This document shows, one piece after another, positions 6,707 to 14,603 of a DNA stretch of 14,603 bases; the first letter of the stretch is position 1; every line of letters begins with the position of its first letter. The notes under the pieces are model-generated. The model was not told where the DNA came from. It worked only from the letters and a program-made list of their open reading frames with translations, and did not search any database. The position numbers and the translations under genes are program-made. The stretch lies in contig DATDHU010000129.1 in the NCBI GenBank assembly GCA_036521415.1, positions 1-14,603 of the forward strand, given 5' to 3'. Source of the DNA: DASXMT01 sp036521415 (GTDB taxonomy: Bacteria; Actinomycetota; Acidimicrobiia; Acidimicrobiales; RAAP-2).

Positions 6707-7339
6707 TCACCCGTCGTCCCGACGGAGCGAGCCGATGGGTCGCCAGTGGCTGATCCATGGGTCAGCCGCCGCTTCGCCCGCCGGTGGCCACGTCTCGGGG
6801 TGGTCGAATATGTTCCGGTAGGGCCCGTGAGGAGCGATGCCCTCCTTGCCCCGGTCGGACCAGGCACGGGCAACGGACGCGGGAGCGCTCGGGCTCTCGT
6901 AGAGCACGACGCCGCCGTACCGGTAGGTGGTAGCGGCAGGCTCCTGGAAGTACCCTCCCTCGATCAGGGTGACGGTCGCGGCCTGGACAGGATCGACGGG
7001 GCCCGGGTCGGTCGATGCCGGCTCGCCGGTGAGGAAATTCATGCTCGACCACACGACGATGAGGTCGTCGCTGATCCGGCTCTTGTCCCGCAGCCGGGCG
7101 GAACGCGGGACGATCTGCGAGCGGGCATCCGCGAGCGAGCAGAAGGAGCACTCCCAGACAGCGAGGTAGCGGGCGTCATAGTCGCCGATGGCCTGATAGC
7201 GGTGGAGCGCCGAGAACGCCGGGCTCTTGAAGGCGTCGGGCCCGTGCACCTCCATGTACCAGCGGGCCGGTGCGTCCTCGTCACCGTGACGGGCGTTGCC
7301 GAAGACCAGGAACAGGCACGGCGGCCACTGGCCGTTCAC
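6707..7339 (-). CDS. EthD/DABB-like protein of unknown function
   Basis: The protein has about 210 residues. Its first half has FLVFGNARHGDEDAPARWYM followed by EVHGPDAFKSPAFSALHRYQ. This pattern is seen in EthD-like dimeric alpha/beta barrel (DABB) proteins, where a WY-x-x-xH-x-PD segment precedes a helix. The second half (roughly TVTLIEGGYFQEP to VVLYESPS) could be a degenerate second ferredoxin-like unit. Such proteins often accompany degradation genes for aromatic or ether compounds, and their role is frequently unclear. I prefer the GTG start at 7337-7339 because GGAGAG lies three bases upstream and only a few residues then precede the first beta strand. A GTG at 7367-7369 would add ten residues. 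The gene follows the MFS gene by 62 bases on the same strand and precedes the amidohydrolase, so it is probably in the same operon. Confidence 0.7.
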   Translation of the reverse strand: MNGQWPPCLFLVFGNARHGDEDAPARWYMEVHGPDAFKSPAFSALHRYQAIGDYDARYLAVWECSFCSLADARSQIVPRSARLRDKSRISDDLIVVWSSMNFLTGEPASTDPGPVDPVQAATVTLIEGGYFQEPAATTYRYGGVVLYESPSAPASVARAWSDRGKEGIAPHGPYRNIFDHPETWPPAGEAAADPWISHWRPIGSLRRDDG

Positions 7340-7401
7340 CTGCTCTCCGGTCGCTTGGTCACCGTGCACCTGCCCCCGTGTCTCGCTTCAATCGTAGAGT
7401 C

Positions 7402-8844
7402 CTACCTCGAGGCGAGCGAGGCCGGGGCCTCGCCCCCCAGCAGTGCCGCAGTGCGGAGCGCGCTGCGTTGGGCCCGGGCCGTGGTCGTCACCACGCCGAG
7501 CACCAGCACTCCGACCCCGCAGGCGGTGACGATCCACCAGCCGGGGTGACTGGCTCGGGCCAGCCCGGCCCCCAACGAGCCGTGCAGGCTCGACGTCGCC
7601 GCCACCCCGACCACCGCCACCCCGAACGACTGGCCCACTTGGCGACTGGTGGAGGCCACCGCCGCGGCCACCCCGGCCTGGGCGGCGGGCATGCCCGAGA
7701 CCGCCGTCTGGGTGATGGGCGGGTTGACCAGGCCGAACCCGATGCCGAAGAGCAGGTAGGCGGCGACCAGCCAGGTGAACGACGTCGTAGGGCTGAGCCC
7801 GGTGAGCATCAGGCTGCTGAGGGCCAGGAAGATCCCCGACGCCACCAGGGGCGGGCGGGGGCCCCGGCGCCCCACGATCGCACCGGAGATCGGCGACATG
7901 ACGATGGTCATGGCCGCCATGGGCAGGGTGTACAAGCCGGCATCGAGTGGGGACAGACCCCGGACGTCCTGCAGGTACAAGGTGTTGAGGAACAAGAACC
8001 CGCTGAAGGCGGCGAACGACGAGACGGCGATCAAGGTCGCCCCCGAGAACGGGATGCTCTGGAAGAAGCGGACGTCGATCAGCGGCTCGTACCGCCGCCT
8101 CTCGTACCAGAGAAGCAGGCCGGTCGCCGCCACGGCCACGAAGAAGAGGGCGACGATCGTCGTCGAGCCCCAGCCCTTTTCGGGGCCCTCGATGATCGAG
8201 TAGGTGAGCGAGGCCAGCAGCACGATGACCAGGATCTGGCCGATCGGGTCGACCCGCCGGGGGTGGTCGGCCTTCGACTCGGGGACGAAGCGGGCGGTGA
8301 GGGCGATGGCGGCCACCCCGATCGGGATGTTGACCCAGAAGATCGCCCGCCAGTCGACGGCATGGACGAGGAAGCCGCCGACCACCGGGCCGAGGCCCAG
8401 GCTGATCCCGATCACCGCCCCCCAGACGCCGAGGGCCTGGGCGCGCTCTCTCGGGTCGTCGAAGGTGTTGCGGATGATGGACACGGCCACCGGGTTCAGC
8501 ATCGAGCCGCCCACCGCCTGGACCATGCGGAAGACGACCAGCCAGACCAGGCTCGGAGCCAGGCTGCACAGGAGGGAGCCGAGGGTGAAGATGACCAGGC
8601 CCACCTGGAACACGCGCCGCCGGCCGAACCGATCGGCCATCGAGCCCGACAGCATGAACAGGCTGGCCAGCACGACCAGGTAGGCATCGATGGTCCACTG
8701 CAGCCCGGCCACCGAGGCGTGGAAGTCGCGCTGGATCGACGGCAGCGCCACGTTCACGATCGTGTTGTCCATCCCGACGATGAGCAGGCTCATGCAGCAC
8801 ACGGCCAACACGATCAGCCGCCGGCGGCGGTCGAGATCGCTCAT
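7402..8844 (-). CDS. MFS drug/metabolite exporter, DHA2 (EmrB/QacA) family
   Basis: The 480-residue protein has the length and hydrophobic profile of 14-helix DHA2 proton antiporters of the inner membrane. Diagnostic stretches are VGMDNTIVNVALPSI (motif D1, residues 23-37), GSMADRFGRRR (motif A, 67-77), RMVQAVGGSMLNPVAVSI (motif B) and LGPVVGGFL then DWRAIFWVNIPIG (motif C). Members export drugs, dyes, bile salts or metabolites; some import. The start ATG 8842-8844 places MSDLDRRRRL just before helix 1; GAGG directly abuts the ATG. The frame continues upstream for 46 codons without homology to the family. It is the first gene of the minus-strand operon, so the 228-bp gap to the divergent gene on its right should hold the operon promoter; I could not identify convincing -35 and -10 boxes there. 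A PadR-like regulator at the far end of the operon fits a transporter-linked detoxification role. Confidence 0.92.
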   Translation of the reverse strand: MSDLDRRRRLIVLAVCCMSLLIVGMDNTIVNVALPSIQRDFHASVAGLQWTIDAYLVVLASLFMLSGSMADRFGRRRVFQVGLVIFTLGSLLCSLAPSLVWLVVFRMVQAVGGSMLNPVAVSIIRNTFDDPRERAQALGVWGAVIGISLGLGPVVGGFLVHAVDWRAIFWVNIPIGVAAIALTARFVPESKADHPRRVDPIGQILVIVLLASLTYSIIEGPEKGWGSTTIVALFFVAVAATGLLLWYERRRYEPLIDVRFFQSIPFSGATLIAVSSFAAFSGFLFLNTLYLQDVRGLSPLDAGLYTLPMAAMTIVMSPISGAIVGRRGPRPPLVASGIFLALSSLMLTGLSPTTSFTWLVAAYLLFGIGFGLVNPPITQTAVSGMPAAQAGVAAAVASTSRQVGQSFGVAVVGVAATSSLHGSLGAGLARASHPGWWIVTACGVGVLVLGVVTTTARAQRSALRTAALLGGEAPASLASR

Positions 8845-9059
8845 CCTCGTTGCGGCCTGGCAATCCCCCGTCGGCTGGGTCCTGAATCGAGCATGCAGTC
8901 CACTGTAGGAGGAGCGTCGAGCATTCGGATTCGGGGCCGGCCGGGGTGACCGTCGGCACCCCTGGCTCTGGGCACGCCCCACTCGGGGGCTGACGGCATG
9001 CCCGACTGCGGCTTAGCTTTTCGTACGGCGACCGTGCGCCGGACCACCTGCACGTGAAC

Positions 9060-9065
9060 AAGGAG
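9060..9065 (+). promoter_or_regulatory. Shine-Dalgarno AAGGAG of the following gene
   Basis: AAGGAG lies seven bases before ATG 9073, an optimal spacing, and supports this start over other nearby frames. Confidence 0.8.
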
Positions 9066-9072
9066 CGCTTCG

Positions 9073-9543
9073 ATGAACGACCATGCCATCTACGCCTACA
9101 TCCCCCACAAACGGACGGAATCGAAGCTCGCCGGCGTTGTCGACGGGCCGGTCACGGTCGCCGGGCAGCTCCCCCGCGGCAATACCCTGGCCCGCTTCAA
9201 CGCCTGGTTCGCCGTGAAGGTGACAAACGGGATCGGCACCATGTGGTGCGCGTACGCCTTCGCCGCACTGGCCATTGTGAGCCTTCCTTCGGCCATCAAT
9301 GCCCACAGCGCGGTGGTGCTCGTTTCCTGGGTCTCGCAGACCTTCTTGCAATTGGTCCTGTTGTCCGTGGTCATCGTGGGCCAGAACGAGCTTGCCGCCG
9401 CGGCCGACGTGCGGTCCGAGGCGATGTACAGCGATGCCGATGCGATGCTGCACGAGGTGGTGAAGCTCCAGGACCACCTTCTTGCCCAGGATCGAGTACT
9501 TGGCCAGCTGGCCGACCGGCTGACGCTCCTCGAAGGCCGGTGA
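9073..9543 (+). CDS. Two-helix membrane protein with coiled-coil tail (DUF1003-like)
   Basis: The 156-residue protein has a polar N-terminus, RFNAWFAVKVTNGIGTMWCAYAF leading into membrane segment 1 (about 54-72), and segment 2 (about 80-104) ending in VIVGQNE. A charged helix rich in Leu/Glu/Asp follows (118-155), probably a coiled coil. The architecture and the QTFLQLVLL...VGQN signature match a widespread actinobacterial family resembling DUF1003 membrane proteins; function is unknown. The start is supported by a well-placed AAGGAG. It is divergent from the MFS gene and 75 bases upstream of the next membrane-protein gene, so the two may be co-transcribed. Confidence 0.8.
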   Translation: MNDHAIYAYIPHKRTESKLAGVVDGPVTVAGQLPRGNTLARFNAWFAVKVTNGIGTMWCAYAFAALAIVSLPSAINAHSAVVLVSWVSQTFLQLVLLSVVIVGQNELAAAADVRSEAMYSDADAMLHEVVKLQDHLLAQDRVLGQLADRLTLLEGR

Positions 9544-9618
9544 CCCGGGGCCGGCCCGCCGCTCAGGTTGTCGAACGTCACGTAATCGGTTCGCTCCTCC
9601 AGCTACGGTGGCAGGGCA

Positions 9619-10371
9619 ATGGACGATCGTCGATCGAACGCAGACGACGAACGGCTCTCATCGAACCGGACTTCGGACGACTGGCCGGCACCCGACCGGC
9701 CTTCGGACGATCAGGTGGCGTTCGGTGTGGCGTCGACCAGCGAGCACCGTTGGCACGCAAACTCTGCGGTCGTGGTGGCCATCGTCTTGCAGCTCGTGCT
9801 GCCCGACCGGGTCGTACGGGATCTCGGTCCCCGCTGGCTCATCCCGGCGCTCGAGGGCGCACTCCTGATTGCGTTGACCATCGCCAACCCCGCCGGTCGG
9901 ATCACCAAGGAGTCCGTCCGCCTTCGCACGATGTCGATGACCCTGATCGCACTCATCAGCTTGGCCAACTTCGTAGCCCTCGGCGAGCTGATCAACGCCT
10001 TGTTGAACCACACGAAAGCAGGAGGCCAGACCCTGGTCTATGCGTCGGTGCCGATCTGGTTGACCAACGTCATCGTCTTCGGCCTCTGGTACTGGGAGAT
10101 CGACAGGGGCGGGCCTGCCGTTCGACTCCGGCCCGATCATCGCCCCCCGGACTTCCTGTTTCCCCAGATGTCCACGCCCGGCTCCGCTCCGGGATGGACG
10201 CCCAAGTTCTTCGACTACCTCTACACCTCGTTCACCAACTCCACCGCCTTCAGCCCGACCGACACGATGCCCCTCTCGTCTCCGGCCAAGCAGTTGATGA
10301 TGCTGCAATCGATTGCCTCGCTCCTCACCGTCGCACTGGTCGTGTCGCGCGCCGTCAACATCTTGAGCTGA
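9619..10371 (+). CDS. Predicted integral membrane protein with channel-like C-terminal segment (DUF1345-like)
   Basis: The 250-residue protein has a highly acidic, Asp/Arg-rich N-terminus (1-45), then membrane segments at about 48-63, 73-90, 105-126 and 138-160, a Pro-rich loop (163-195) and a last segment (about 228-248). The stretch FFDYLYTSFTNSTAFSPTDT (197-216) before the last helix resembles the re-entrant pore loop and SFTxxTTxxxxD pattern of two-helix ion channels, and also the C-terminus of DUF1345 proteins. I do not see a K+ selectivity sequence such as GYGD, so ion selectivity cannot be claimed. The start has a weak CAGGG close upstream. It lies between the coiled-coil membrane protein and the large regulator, 50 bases before the latter, and may share their transcript. 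Confidence 0.75.
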   Translation: MDDRRSNADDERLSSNRTSDDWPAPDRPSDDQVAFGVASTSEHRWHANSAVVVAIVLQLVLPDRVVRDLGPRWLIPALEGALLIALTIANPAGRITKESVRLRTMSMTLIALISLANFVALGELINALLNHTKAGGQTLVYASVPIWLTNVIVFGLWYWEIDRGGPAVRLRPDHRPPDFLFPQMSTPGSAPGWTPKFFDYLYTSFTNSTAFSPTDTMPLSSPAKQLMMLQSIASLLTVALVVSRAVNILS

Positions 10372-10423
10372 GCCGCGGCTGGGGGATGACCGGTGGGCGT
10401 GCCGAGGGGAGGGCGAGGGGGTG

Positions 10424-13400
10424 ATGCACCCGGATCGGATCGAAACGAGGAAATCAGCAGGGCACGCGCTCTCCTGTCAGGATGATCGAGTGCAGCACGT
10501 CCGAGTGCGGATTCTGGGCGATCTCGAGGTCGAAGGGTGTGAACCCGCCCAACTGAGTCGGCGCCAAGTCCGCACCCTGCTCAAGGTCCTCGCCCTCGGC
10601 CAAGGTCGCCCGGTGTCGGTCGACCGGATCGTCGACTGTCTCTGGGGCGATCTCCCACCGGCGCGACCGGCAGAACAGATTTCGGTGTTGGCCAGCCGAC
10701 TTCGCGGACTGCTCGGTGCCGACCGTGTCCTCCGGAACGACGGCGGGTACAGGCTGATCCTGGATTGGCTCGACCTCGATGCCCTTCGCGAGTACCTGGC
10801 CGAGGCGGATCGTCGCCTCCGGTGCGGGGCACCGGCGACGGCTGGTACGGCCGCTTCGGCCGGGCTCTCGCTGATCCGGGGCCCGCTGCTGGGTGATGAA
10901 CCCGACGCCTGGTGGGCGGCCTCTGAGCGCGCCGCCGCCGATCTGGCTGTCTCCCGGTTGCGTCACATCGTGGCCGCTGCGGCCCTGGCCGGTGGCGACT
11001 GGGTCCGGGCGGCCCATCTTGCCGGCGAGGTACTCCTCGCCGACCCGTACGACGAACCGACGTTGCGGGTAGCAATGGAAGCGCTGGCCCAGTCGGGAAG
11101 GCAGGCTTCGGCGTTGGCGACCTATGCCGCCGTCCGAGAGCGTCTGGTCGAGGAACTGGGGGTAGGTCCTTCGGAAGAGACGGAGGCGTTGCACGCCGCC
11201 ATCCTCTTGGGCGAGGTGTCCGAGGCTCGGAACGGGAACGGGGTCTCGACCGCGCCCGCCGTCGAACTGCCGGGACGAGAGCCGTACATTCGCTCGTTGG
11301 ACGGACTGGTGGAGCGAGCCGAGCGGGGCCAGGGCCAGGTCGCCATGGTCGAAGGGGAGGCGGGCATCGGGAAGTCGCGGTTGCTGCAGGTCTGGGCCGG
11401 CCGCCTCTCCGATCGTGGCGTCGACGTCGTGTCGGTCACGTGCGACGAACTCGTCCGGTCGCTACCCGTTCAACCACTGCTGGAGGCCGTGGAGGTGATG
11501 GTACGCAGAACCGGGCCCGAGGGATCCACCGATGTCCTCGGTCCGGACGTCGCCGCCCTGAGCCCGCTCCTCGGCGCGCAGTCCGAGCCTCCCGCAGCCG
11601 CCCAACTGAGCGTCCTGACCGAGCCCGGAGCTGGACAAGCACTGCTGTTTGCCGCGCTCTTCAGTGTCGTTCGCCGCCAGGCGGAGCGCCGGACCCTGGT
11701 GCTGATCGTCGACGACGTCCATCTCGCCGACACGGCAACGACCGCATGGCTCGGACAGGCGCCACGTCGGCTGGCCGACAGTCATGTCGTCATCGTGGGC
11801 GGTCGTCGGACGGAGGAAGGAACGGCCCTCCCCGGCGTGACGACCGTGACCCTGAGCCCACTCAGTGAGGAGGACGCCGAGCTCGTCGTGGGCCCGGAAC
11901 GGGCACCCGAACTGCACGCCCGCAGCGGGGGCCATCCACTCTTCCTGGTCGAACTGGCGGCAGCCGAGACCGAGGAGGAATTGCCGGGCACCATCCGCCA
12001 GGCGGTCGAGGAACGCTGCGCTCGTGCCGGTGCCGCGGCGGCCACACTGCGCACCGCAGCCGTGATCGGGCCGAAGGTTGATCTCGATCTGCTCGCCACC
12101 GTGACGTCCACAAGGCCGAGCGAGCTCCTCGACCATCTCGAAGCAGGTGTGGATCGGAAATTCCTGGTCGAGGAGGGTCCGATCTTCGTGTTCGCCCACG
12201 CTCTCATCCGTGAAGCACTGGCATCGACCGTCGGTGCATCGCGGACCGCCTTCATCCATCGGGAGGCGGCGCGCCTGCTCGGCGGTCGAACCGGCGCCGA
12301 TCCGCTGGCCGTGGCGCGCCACGCCCTCCTCGGCGGAGATTTGGCGCTCGCCTCATCCATGTTGGTCGCCGGCGCCCGAACGGCCGTACTCCGATTCGAC
12401 GAGGACGAGGCATTGCGCATCCTCGACGAGGCCATCGCGCTGGACGACTCGGTCGATGCTCGAGTCGAGCGGGCCCGAGTTGCGACCATGGCGTCACGCT
12501 ACGAGCAGGCAGCCGAGGACCTGGCCGCCGCCCGCCTTGGTGGCGCCGGTCCCGAGACGCTCGAAGTGGCCGCGTGGTCGGCACACTTCCAGCGGCATTT
12601 CGAGGAGTCCTTGGCCCTCGCTGATCGCGGGGCACACGAGGCCGTTGAGCCCGATCTTCGCACCAGTTGCCTGGCCCTCGGGGGGTGGGTCTCTTTGGCC
12701 TCGGGCAACCTCGACGGCGCCCAGATCCGGCTCGAGGGGGCGATCGGTGAGGCGCCCGAGGCCAGCGGGCGGATGGCCGAGGCATGGCTGGCGTGGCTCC
12801 GCATGAACCAGGGGCGCCCGGCCGAGTCGCTCAGACTGGTGAGGCAAGCGACGGGGAAGGGGCTCGCTGCGTACCGGTTTCCCAACGCCTACGGCGGCAT
12901 GGTGGCCACGATGGCTCTGGCCATGCTCGGGCGTGTCGACGAGGCACTCGCCACCTTGGATGTCCTCGAGGGCGACGTGGCCCGCATGAGTGCTCACCGA
13001 TGGACGCCGCGCCCGCTCAACCTGCGGGGCTGGATCGTACGGAACCTGGGCGAACTCGGCCAAGCCGACGAGCTCAACTGGGCGGCTATCGACGTCGCAC
13101 GCAGTCAGGGACTGGACGAGCCGCTGGCCAACGGATTGCTCGATCTGGCCTCGGGCCGCCTGCTGGCGGGGGACGTCGACGGTGCGGATGGTTTCCTCAG
13201 TGAGACGATGCCCTACACCGAGATCGAGCACGCATTTCGCTGGCGGCACCAGCTCCGCGGTCGGCTGATCCGGGCCCGCCTGGATTGGAGCACACGCGAC
13301 TTCGGTGCGGCGCTGGCTGGTGCTGAGTCATTGGCCGCCGACGCGGCTTTGCTCGGCACGCCCCGTTACGAGATTCAGGCCCGCCTGCTGGCGGCCATGT

Positions 13401-13630
13401 CTGGTCATCTCGTCGACGGCCGGGCCGACCTCGAGATGGTGGCTGGGCTACTGGCCCGCCTCGACGAGGTGGCCGCCATCGAGGGGTGGTGGATCACCGC
13501 CGATGTCGCGCACGTGTTCGGAGTTCCTGAGTGGGAGGACTGGGCCGGTCGGCGGATCCGCACCCTGCGCCGCCGAGCAGGTGGTTACGCAGAGGTGTTG
13601 GACAGAGCTGCAACCCGCTACTTCGGATGA
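10424..13630 (+). CDS. BTAD/SARP-family regulator with AAA ATPase and helical-repeat domains
   Basis: From ATG 10424 the protein has 1,068 residues. An OmpR/SARP-type winged-helix DNA-binding domain (about 25-112, VRVRILGDLEVEG to DGGYRLI) is followed by a bacterial transcriptional activator domain (about 113-260, including ALATYAAVRERLVEELGVGPSEETEALH). An AAA_16/STAND-like ATPase (about 280-520) has Walker A GEAGIGKS (311-318, Lys317) and Walker B LVLIVDDVH (Asp430, Asp431). The remaining ~500 residues are Ala/Leu-rich helical hairpins of TPR type. No C-terminal LuxR helix-turn-helix is visible, so DNA binding is N-terminal only. AfsR-like relatives activate secondary-metabolite or stress genes when a ligand or phosphorylation signal releases the ATPase. 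GAGGGG precedes both GTG 10421 and ATG 10424. GTG 10490, preceded by CAGGA, would start directly at the conserved domain and is a real alternative. The 3' end overlaps the convergent methyltransferase gene by 13 bp. Confidence 0.92.
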   Translation: MHPDRIETRKSAGHALSCQDDRVQHVRVRILGDLEVEGCEPAQLSRRQVRTLLKVLALGQGRPVSVDRIVDCLWGDLPPARPAEQISVLASRLRGLLGADRVLRNDGGYRLILDWLDLDALREYLAEADRRLRCGAPATAGTAASAGLSLIRGPLLGDEPDAWWAASERAAADLAVSRLRHIVAAAALAGGDWVRAAHLAGEVLLADPYDEPTLRVAMEALAQSGRQASALATYAAVRERLVEELGVGPSEETEALHAAILLGEVSEARNGNGVSTAPAVELPGREPYIRSLDGLVERAERGQGQVAMVEGEAGIGKSRLLQVWAGRLSDRGVDVVSVTCDELVRSLPVQPLLEAVEVMVRRTGPEGSTDVLGPDVAALSPLLGAQSEPPAAAQLSVLTEPGAGQALLFAALFSVVRRQAERRTLVLIVDDVHLADTATTAWLGQAPRRLADSHVVIVGGRRTEEGTALPGVTTVTLSPLSEEDAELVVGPERAPELHARSGGHPLFLVELAAAETEEELPGTIRQAVEERCARAGAAAATLRTAAVIGPKVDLDLLATVTSTRPSELLDHLEAGVDRKFLVEEGPIFVFAHALIREALASTVGASRTAFIHREAARLLGGRTGADPLAVARHALLGGDLALASSMLVAGARTAVLRFDEDEALRILDEAIALDDSVDARVERARVATMASRYEQAAEDLAAARLGGAGPETLEVAAWSAHFQRHFEESLALADRGAHEAVEPDLRTSCLALGGWVSLASGNLDGAQIRLEGAIGEAPEASGRMAEAWLAWLRMNQGRPAESLRLVRQATGKGLAAYRFPNAYGGMVATMALAMLGRVDEALATLDVLEGDVARMSAHRWTPRPLNLRGWIVRNLGELGQADELNWAAIDVARSQGLDEPLANGLLDLASGRLLAGDVDGADGFLSETMPYTEIEHAFRWRHQLRGRLIRARLDWSTRDFGAALAGAESLAADAALLGTPRYEIQARLLAAMSGHLVDGRADLEMVAGLLARLDEVAAIEGWWITADVAHVFGVPEWEDWAGRRIRTLRRRAGGYAEVLDRAATRYFG

Positions 13631-14409
13631 GCCGGGACCCGGGCGGTCAGCTGGATCACCGAGACCCGCCACGTGGACACGTACGGTGCGATCGCGGCGC
13701 GCAACTGCTGAACGAGTTCAGGGTCGACCCGGTCGCCGAGCTGACCCACCCACGGGGCGATGTGGGGCATCGCCAGCCGGTAGGCGACGATGTCGCCTGG
13801 ATCGCTGATGCCAAGGTCCTGGTCGACGACCGTGGCCCGGACGTCGATCAGACCTACCCGAGCCGCGTCGTCCATGAGGCGGCCGGGCTCGCCGGAGATG
13901 GGCTCCACCGTGGACTTCATCGTCTCGTACCACGCCGGCGGCCGCCATCCCCATGCGCGGAGGACGGTCGTGGTGGCTTCCTTGATCGGGTCGGGTGGAC
14001 TCGACGCCCATGTCGAGGCGGCGATGGCCCCACCGGCGCGGACGACACGCGCCATCTCTGTGAGTGCCCCTGCCGGTGGGAGGTGATTGAGCAGGAATCC
14101 GGCGATCGCCGCATCGAAGCAGCCATCTCGCACCGCAAGCGCCATGGCGTCCGACGCCATCGCCGTCCATCCCCATCGGTGGCCGTGGACGACCATGCCG
14201 AGGGAAGAGTCGGCGACAACCACGCTGGCCCCCGTGGCGTCCAGAGCACAGGCCACCGCGCCCGTTCCACTCCCGATGTCGAGAACCAGCTTCCCCGTCA
14301 GGTCGATCGGTGAAGCCCGGACCAACGAGACGGCCAGCGGCCCGTAGACGAGGCTCGTGCCAGCAGCCCACCGGGCGGCCAGGCCGTCATAGGGTCGGAC
14401 TACAGCCAC
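13618..14409 (-). CDS. SAM-dependent class I methyltransferase
   Basis: From GTG 14407-14409 the protein has 263 residues. The N-terminus VRPYDGLAARWAAGTSLVYGP is typical of the region preceding a UbiE/Methyltransf_11-type Rossmann domain. Motif I is VLDIGSGTG (42-50), VVADSS corresponds to the acidic end of strand 2, and FDAAIAGFLLNHLP to motif post-I/II. EMARVVRAGGAIAASTW is the motif III-like strand with the usual RVLRPGG pattern, here RVVRAGG. A C-terminal part with several Trp and Pro residues probably forms the substrate lid. The substrate is not recognisable. The start overlaps the last ten bases of the upstream gene, indicating translational coupling with it. The frame is open upstream to 14535, but that part lies inside the neighbouring gene. 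Its end overlaps the end of the BTAD regulator gene on the other strand. Confidence 0.88.
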   Translation of the reverse strand: MAVVRPYDGLAARWAAGTSLVYGPLAVSLVRASPIDLTGKLVLDIGSGTGAVACALDATGASVVVADSSLGMVVHGHRWGWTAMASDAMALAVRDGCFDAAIAGFLLNHLPPAGALTEMARVVRAGGAIAASTWASSPPDPIKEATTTVLRAWGWRPPAWYETMKSTVEPISGEPGRLMDDAARVGLIDVRATVVDQDLGISDPGDIVAYRLAMPHIAPWVGQLGDRVDPELVQQLRAAIAPYVSTWRVSVIQLTARVPAHPK

Positions 14410-14603
14410 CTGACGCCCGCCGTGACCCACTTCTCCCACCAGGCCAGCTCCGGACCCGGGCCGCCGAGCGCCTTCTCCCAACCGAACTGGACCATGGTCC
14501 CGAGCATTTCGAGGGCAAGGGCCCGTTCCCACCATCCAGCGGTGTCGATCCCGTGGCCTTCGAGGGCTGCCCGGTAGGTGGCGATGGCGGCGTCCTTGGT
14601 CTC
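14400..14603 (-). CDS. C-terminal end of a gene, probably a phosphotransferase (APH family), truncated by the window
   Basis: Only the last 67 codons are present, ending in TAG at 14400-14402; the rest lies to the right of the window. The sequence contains WWERALALEMLGTMVQFGWE, then KALGGPGPELAWWEKWV, ending VRWL. This resembles the C-terminal helices of aminoglycoside-phosphotransferase-like kinases of actinobacteria, where a GxxVQFGWEKALG-like stretch is common. The ATP-binding and catalytic motifs are outside the window, so the assignment is tentative. The reading frame is supported by its overlap of ten bases with the methyltransferase GTG, a typical operon junction. Confidence 0.6.
   Translation of the reverse strand, partial: ETKDAAIATYRAALEGHGIDTAGWWERALALEMLGTMVQFGWEKALGGPGPELAWWEKWVTAGVRWL

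Noticed and set aside
6609..6758. Upstream in-frame extension of the amidohydrolase through the 15-bp repeats
   Set aside because: AGGAGG is perfectly placed for ATG 6608, the extension is repetitive, and it runs into the preceding gene.
7270..8949. Plus-strand reading frame of 559 codons opposite the MFS gene
   Set aside because: Its composition (Arg/Gly/Asp/His-rich, no hydrophobic core) is typical of an antisense shadow in GC-rich DNA, while the minus strand encodes a clear transporter.
8845..9072. Promoter boxes in the gap between the MFS gene and the coiled-coil membrane protein
   Set aside because: The gap must hold divergent promoters, but no pair of -35 and -10 hexamers with proper spacing stood out on either strand.

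Overview
The window is GC-rich DNA with tightly packed genes and frequent GTG starts. It carries a large BTAD (SARP-type) regulator with an ATPase domain, a PadR-type regulator, a DHA2-type exporter and an ATP/APH-type kinase tail. Together these point to an actinobacterium. An uncultured soil or aquatic Acidimicrobiia-like lineage is my best guess, but that is inference from gene style only. I see no rRNA, tRNA, CRISPR array, transposase or phage gene.

Left part (1-3958), cell-surface and polysaccharide genes. A 5'-truncated secreted glycoside hydrolase of family 5, endoglycoceramidase-like, converges on a membrane-anchored L,D-transpeptidase-fold protein whose catalytic Cys is replaced by Gly. 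That gene diverges from a Tat/lipoprotein polysaccharide deacetylase with an intact metal-binding triad. A two-helix small membrane protein follows on the minus strand.

Middle part (4167-8844), a putative catabolic or detoxification operon on the minus strand. In transcription order it holds a 14-helix MFS transporter, an EthD/DABB-like protein, an ACMSD-type amidohydrolase and a DHDPS/NAL-fold protein. The last two genes are separated by one nucleotide. The DHDPS-like protein has Asn where the Schiff-base Lys of the family should be. Five 15-bp direct repeats sit in the leader just before the amidohydrolase ribosome binding site. A PadR-like regulator gene converges on the operon, and its 3' end overlaps the last gene.

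Right part (9073-14603). Two predicted membrane proteins, one with a coiled-coil tail and one with a channel-like C-terminal loop, precede the roughly 1,068-residue BTAD-AAA-helical-repeat regulator. Converging on it with a 13-bp overlap is a SAM-dependent methyltransferase. The methyltransferase start overlaps the end of a truncated gene, probably a phosphotransferase, that runs off the right edge.

The most notable points are the two enzyme-fold proteins with lost catalytic residues (transpeptidase and DHDPS-like), the four-gene operon of unknown substrate, and three unrelated short tandem-repeat arrays (33, 16 and 15 bp).
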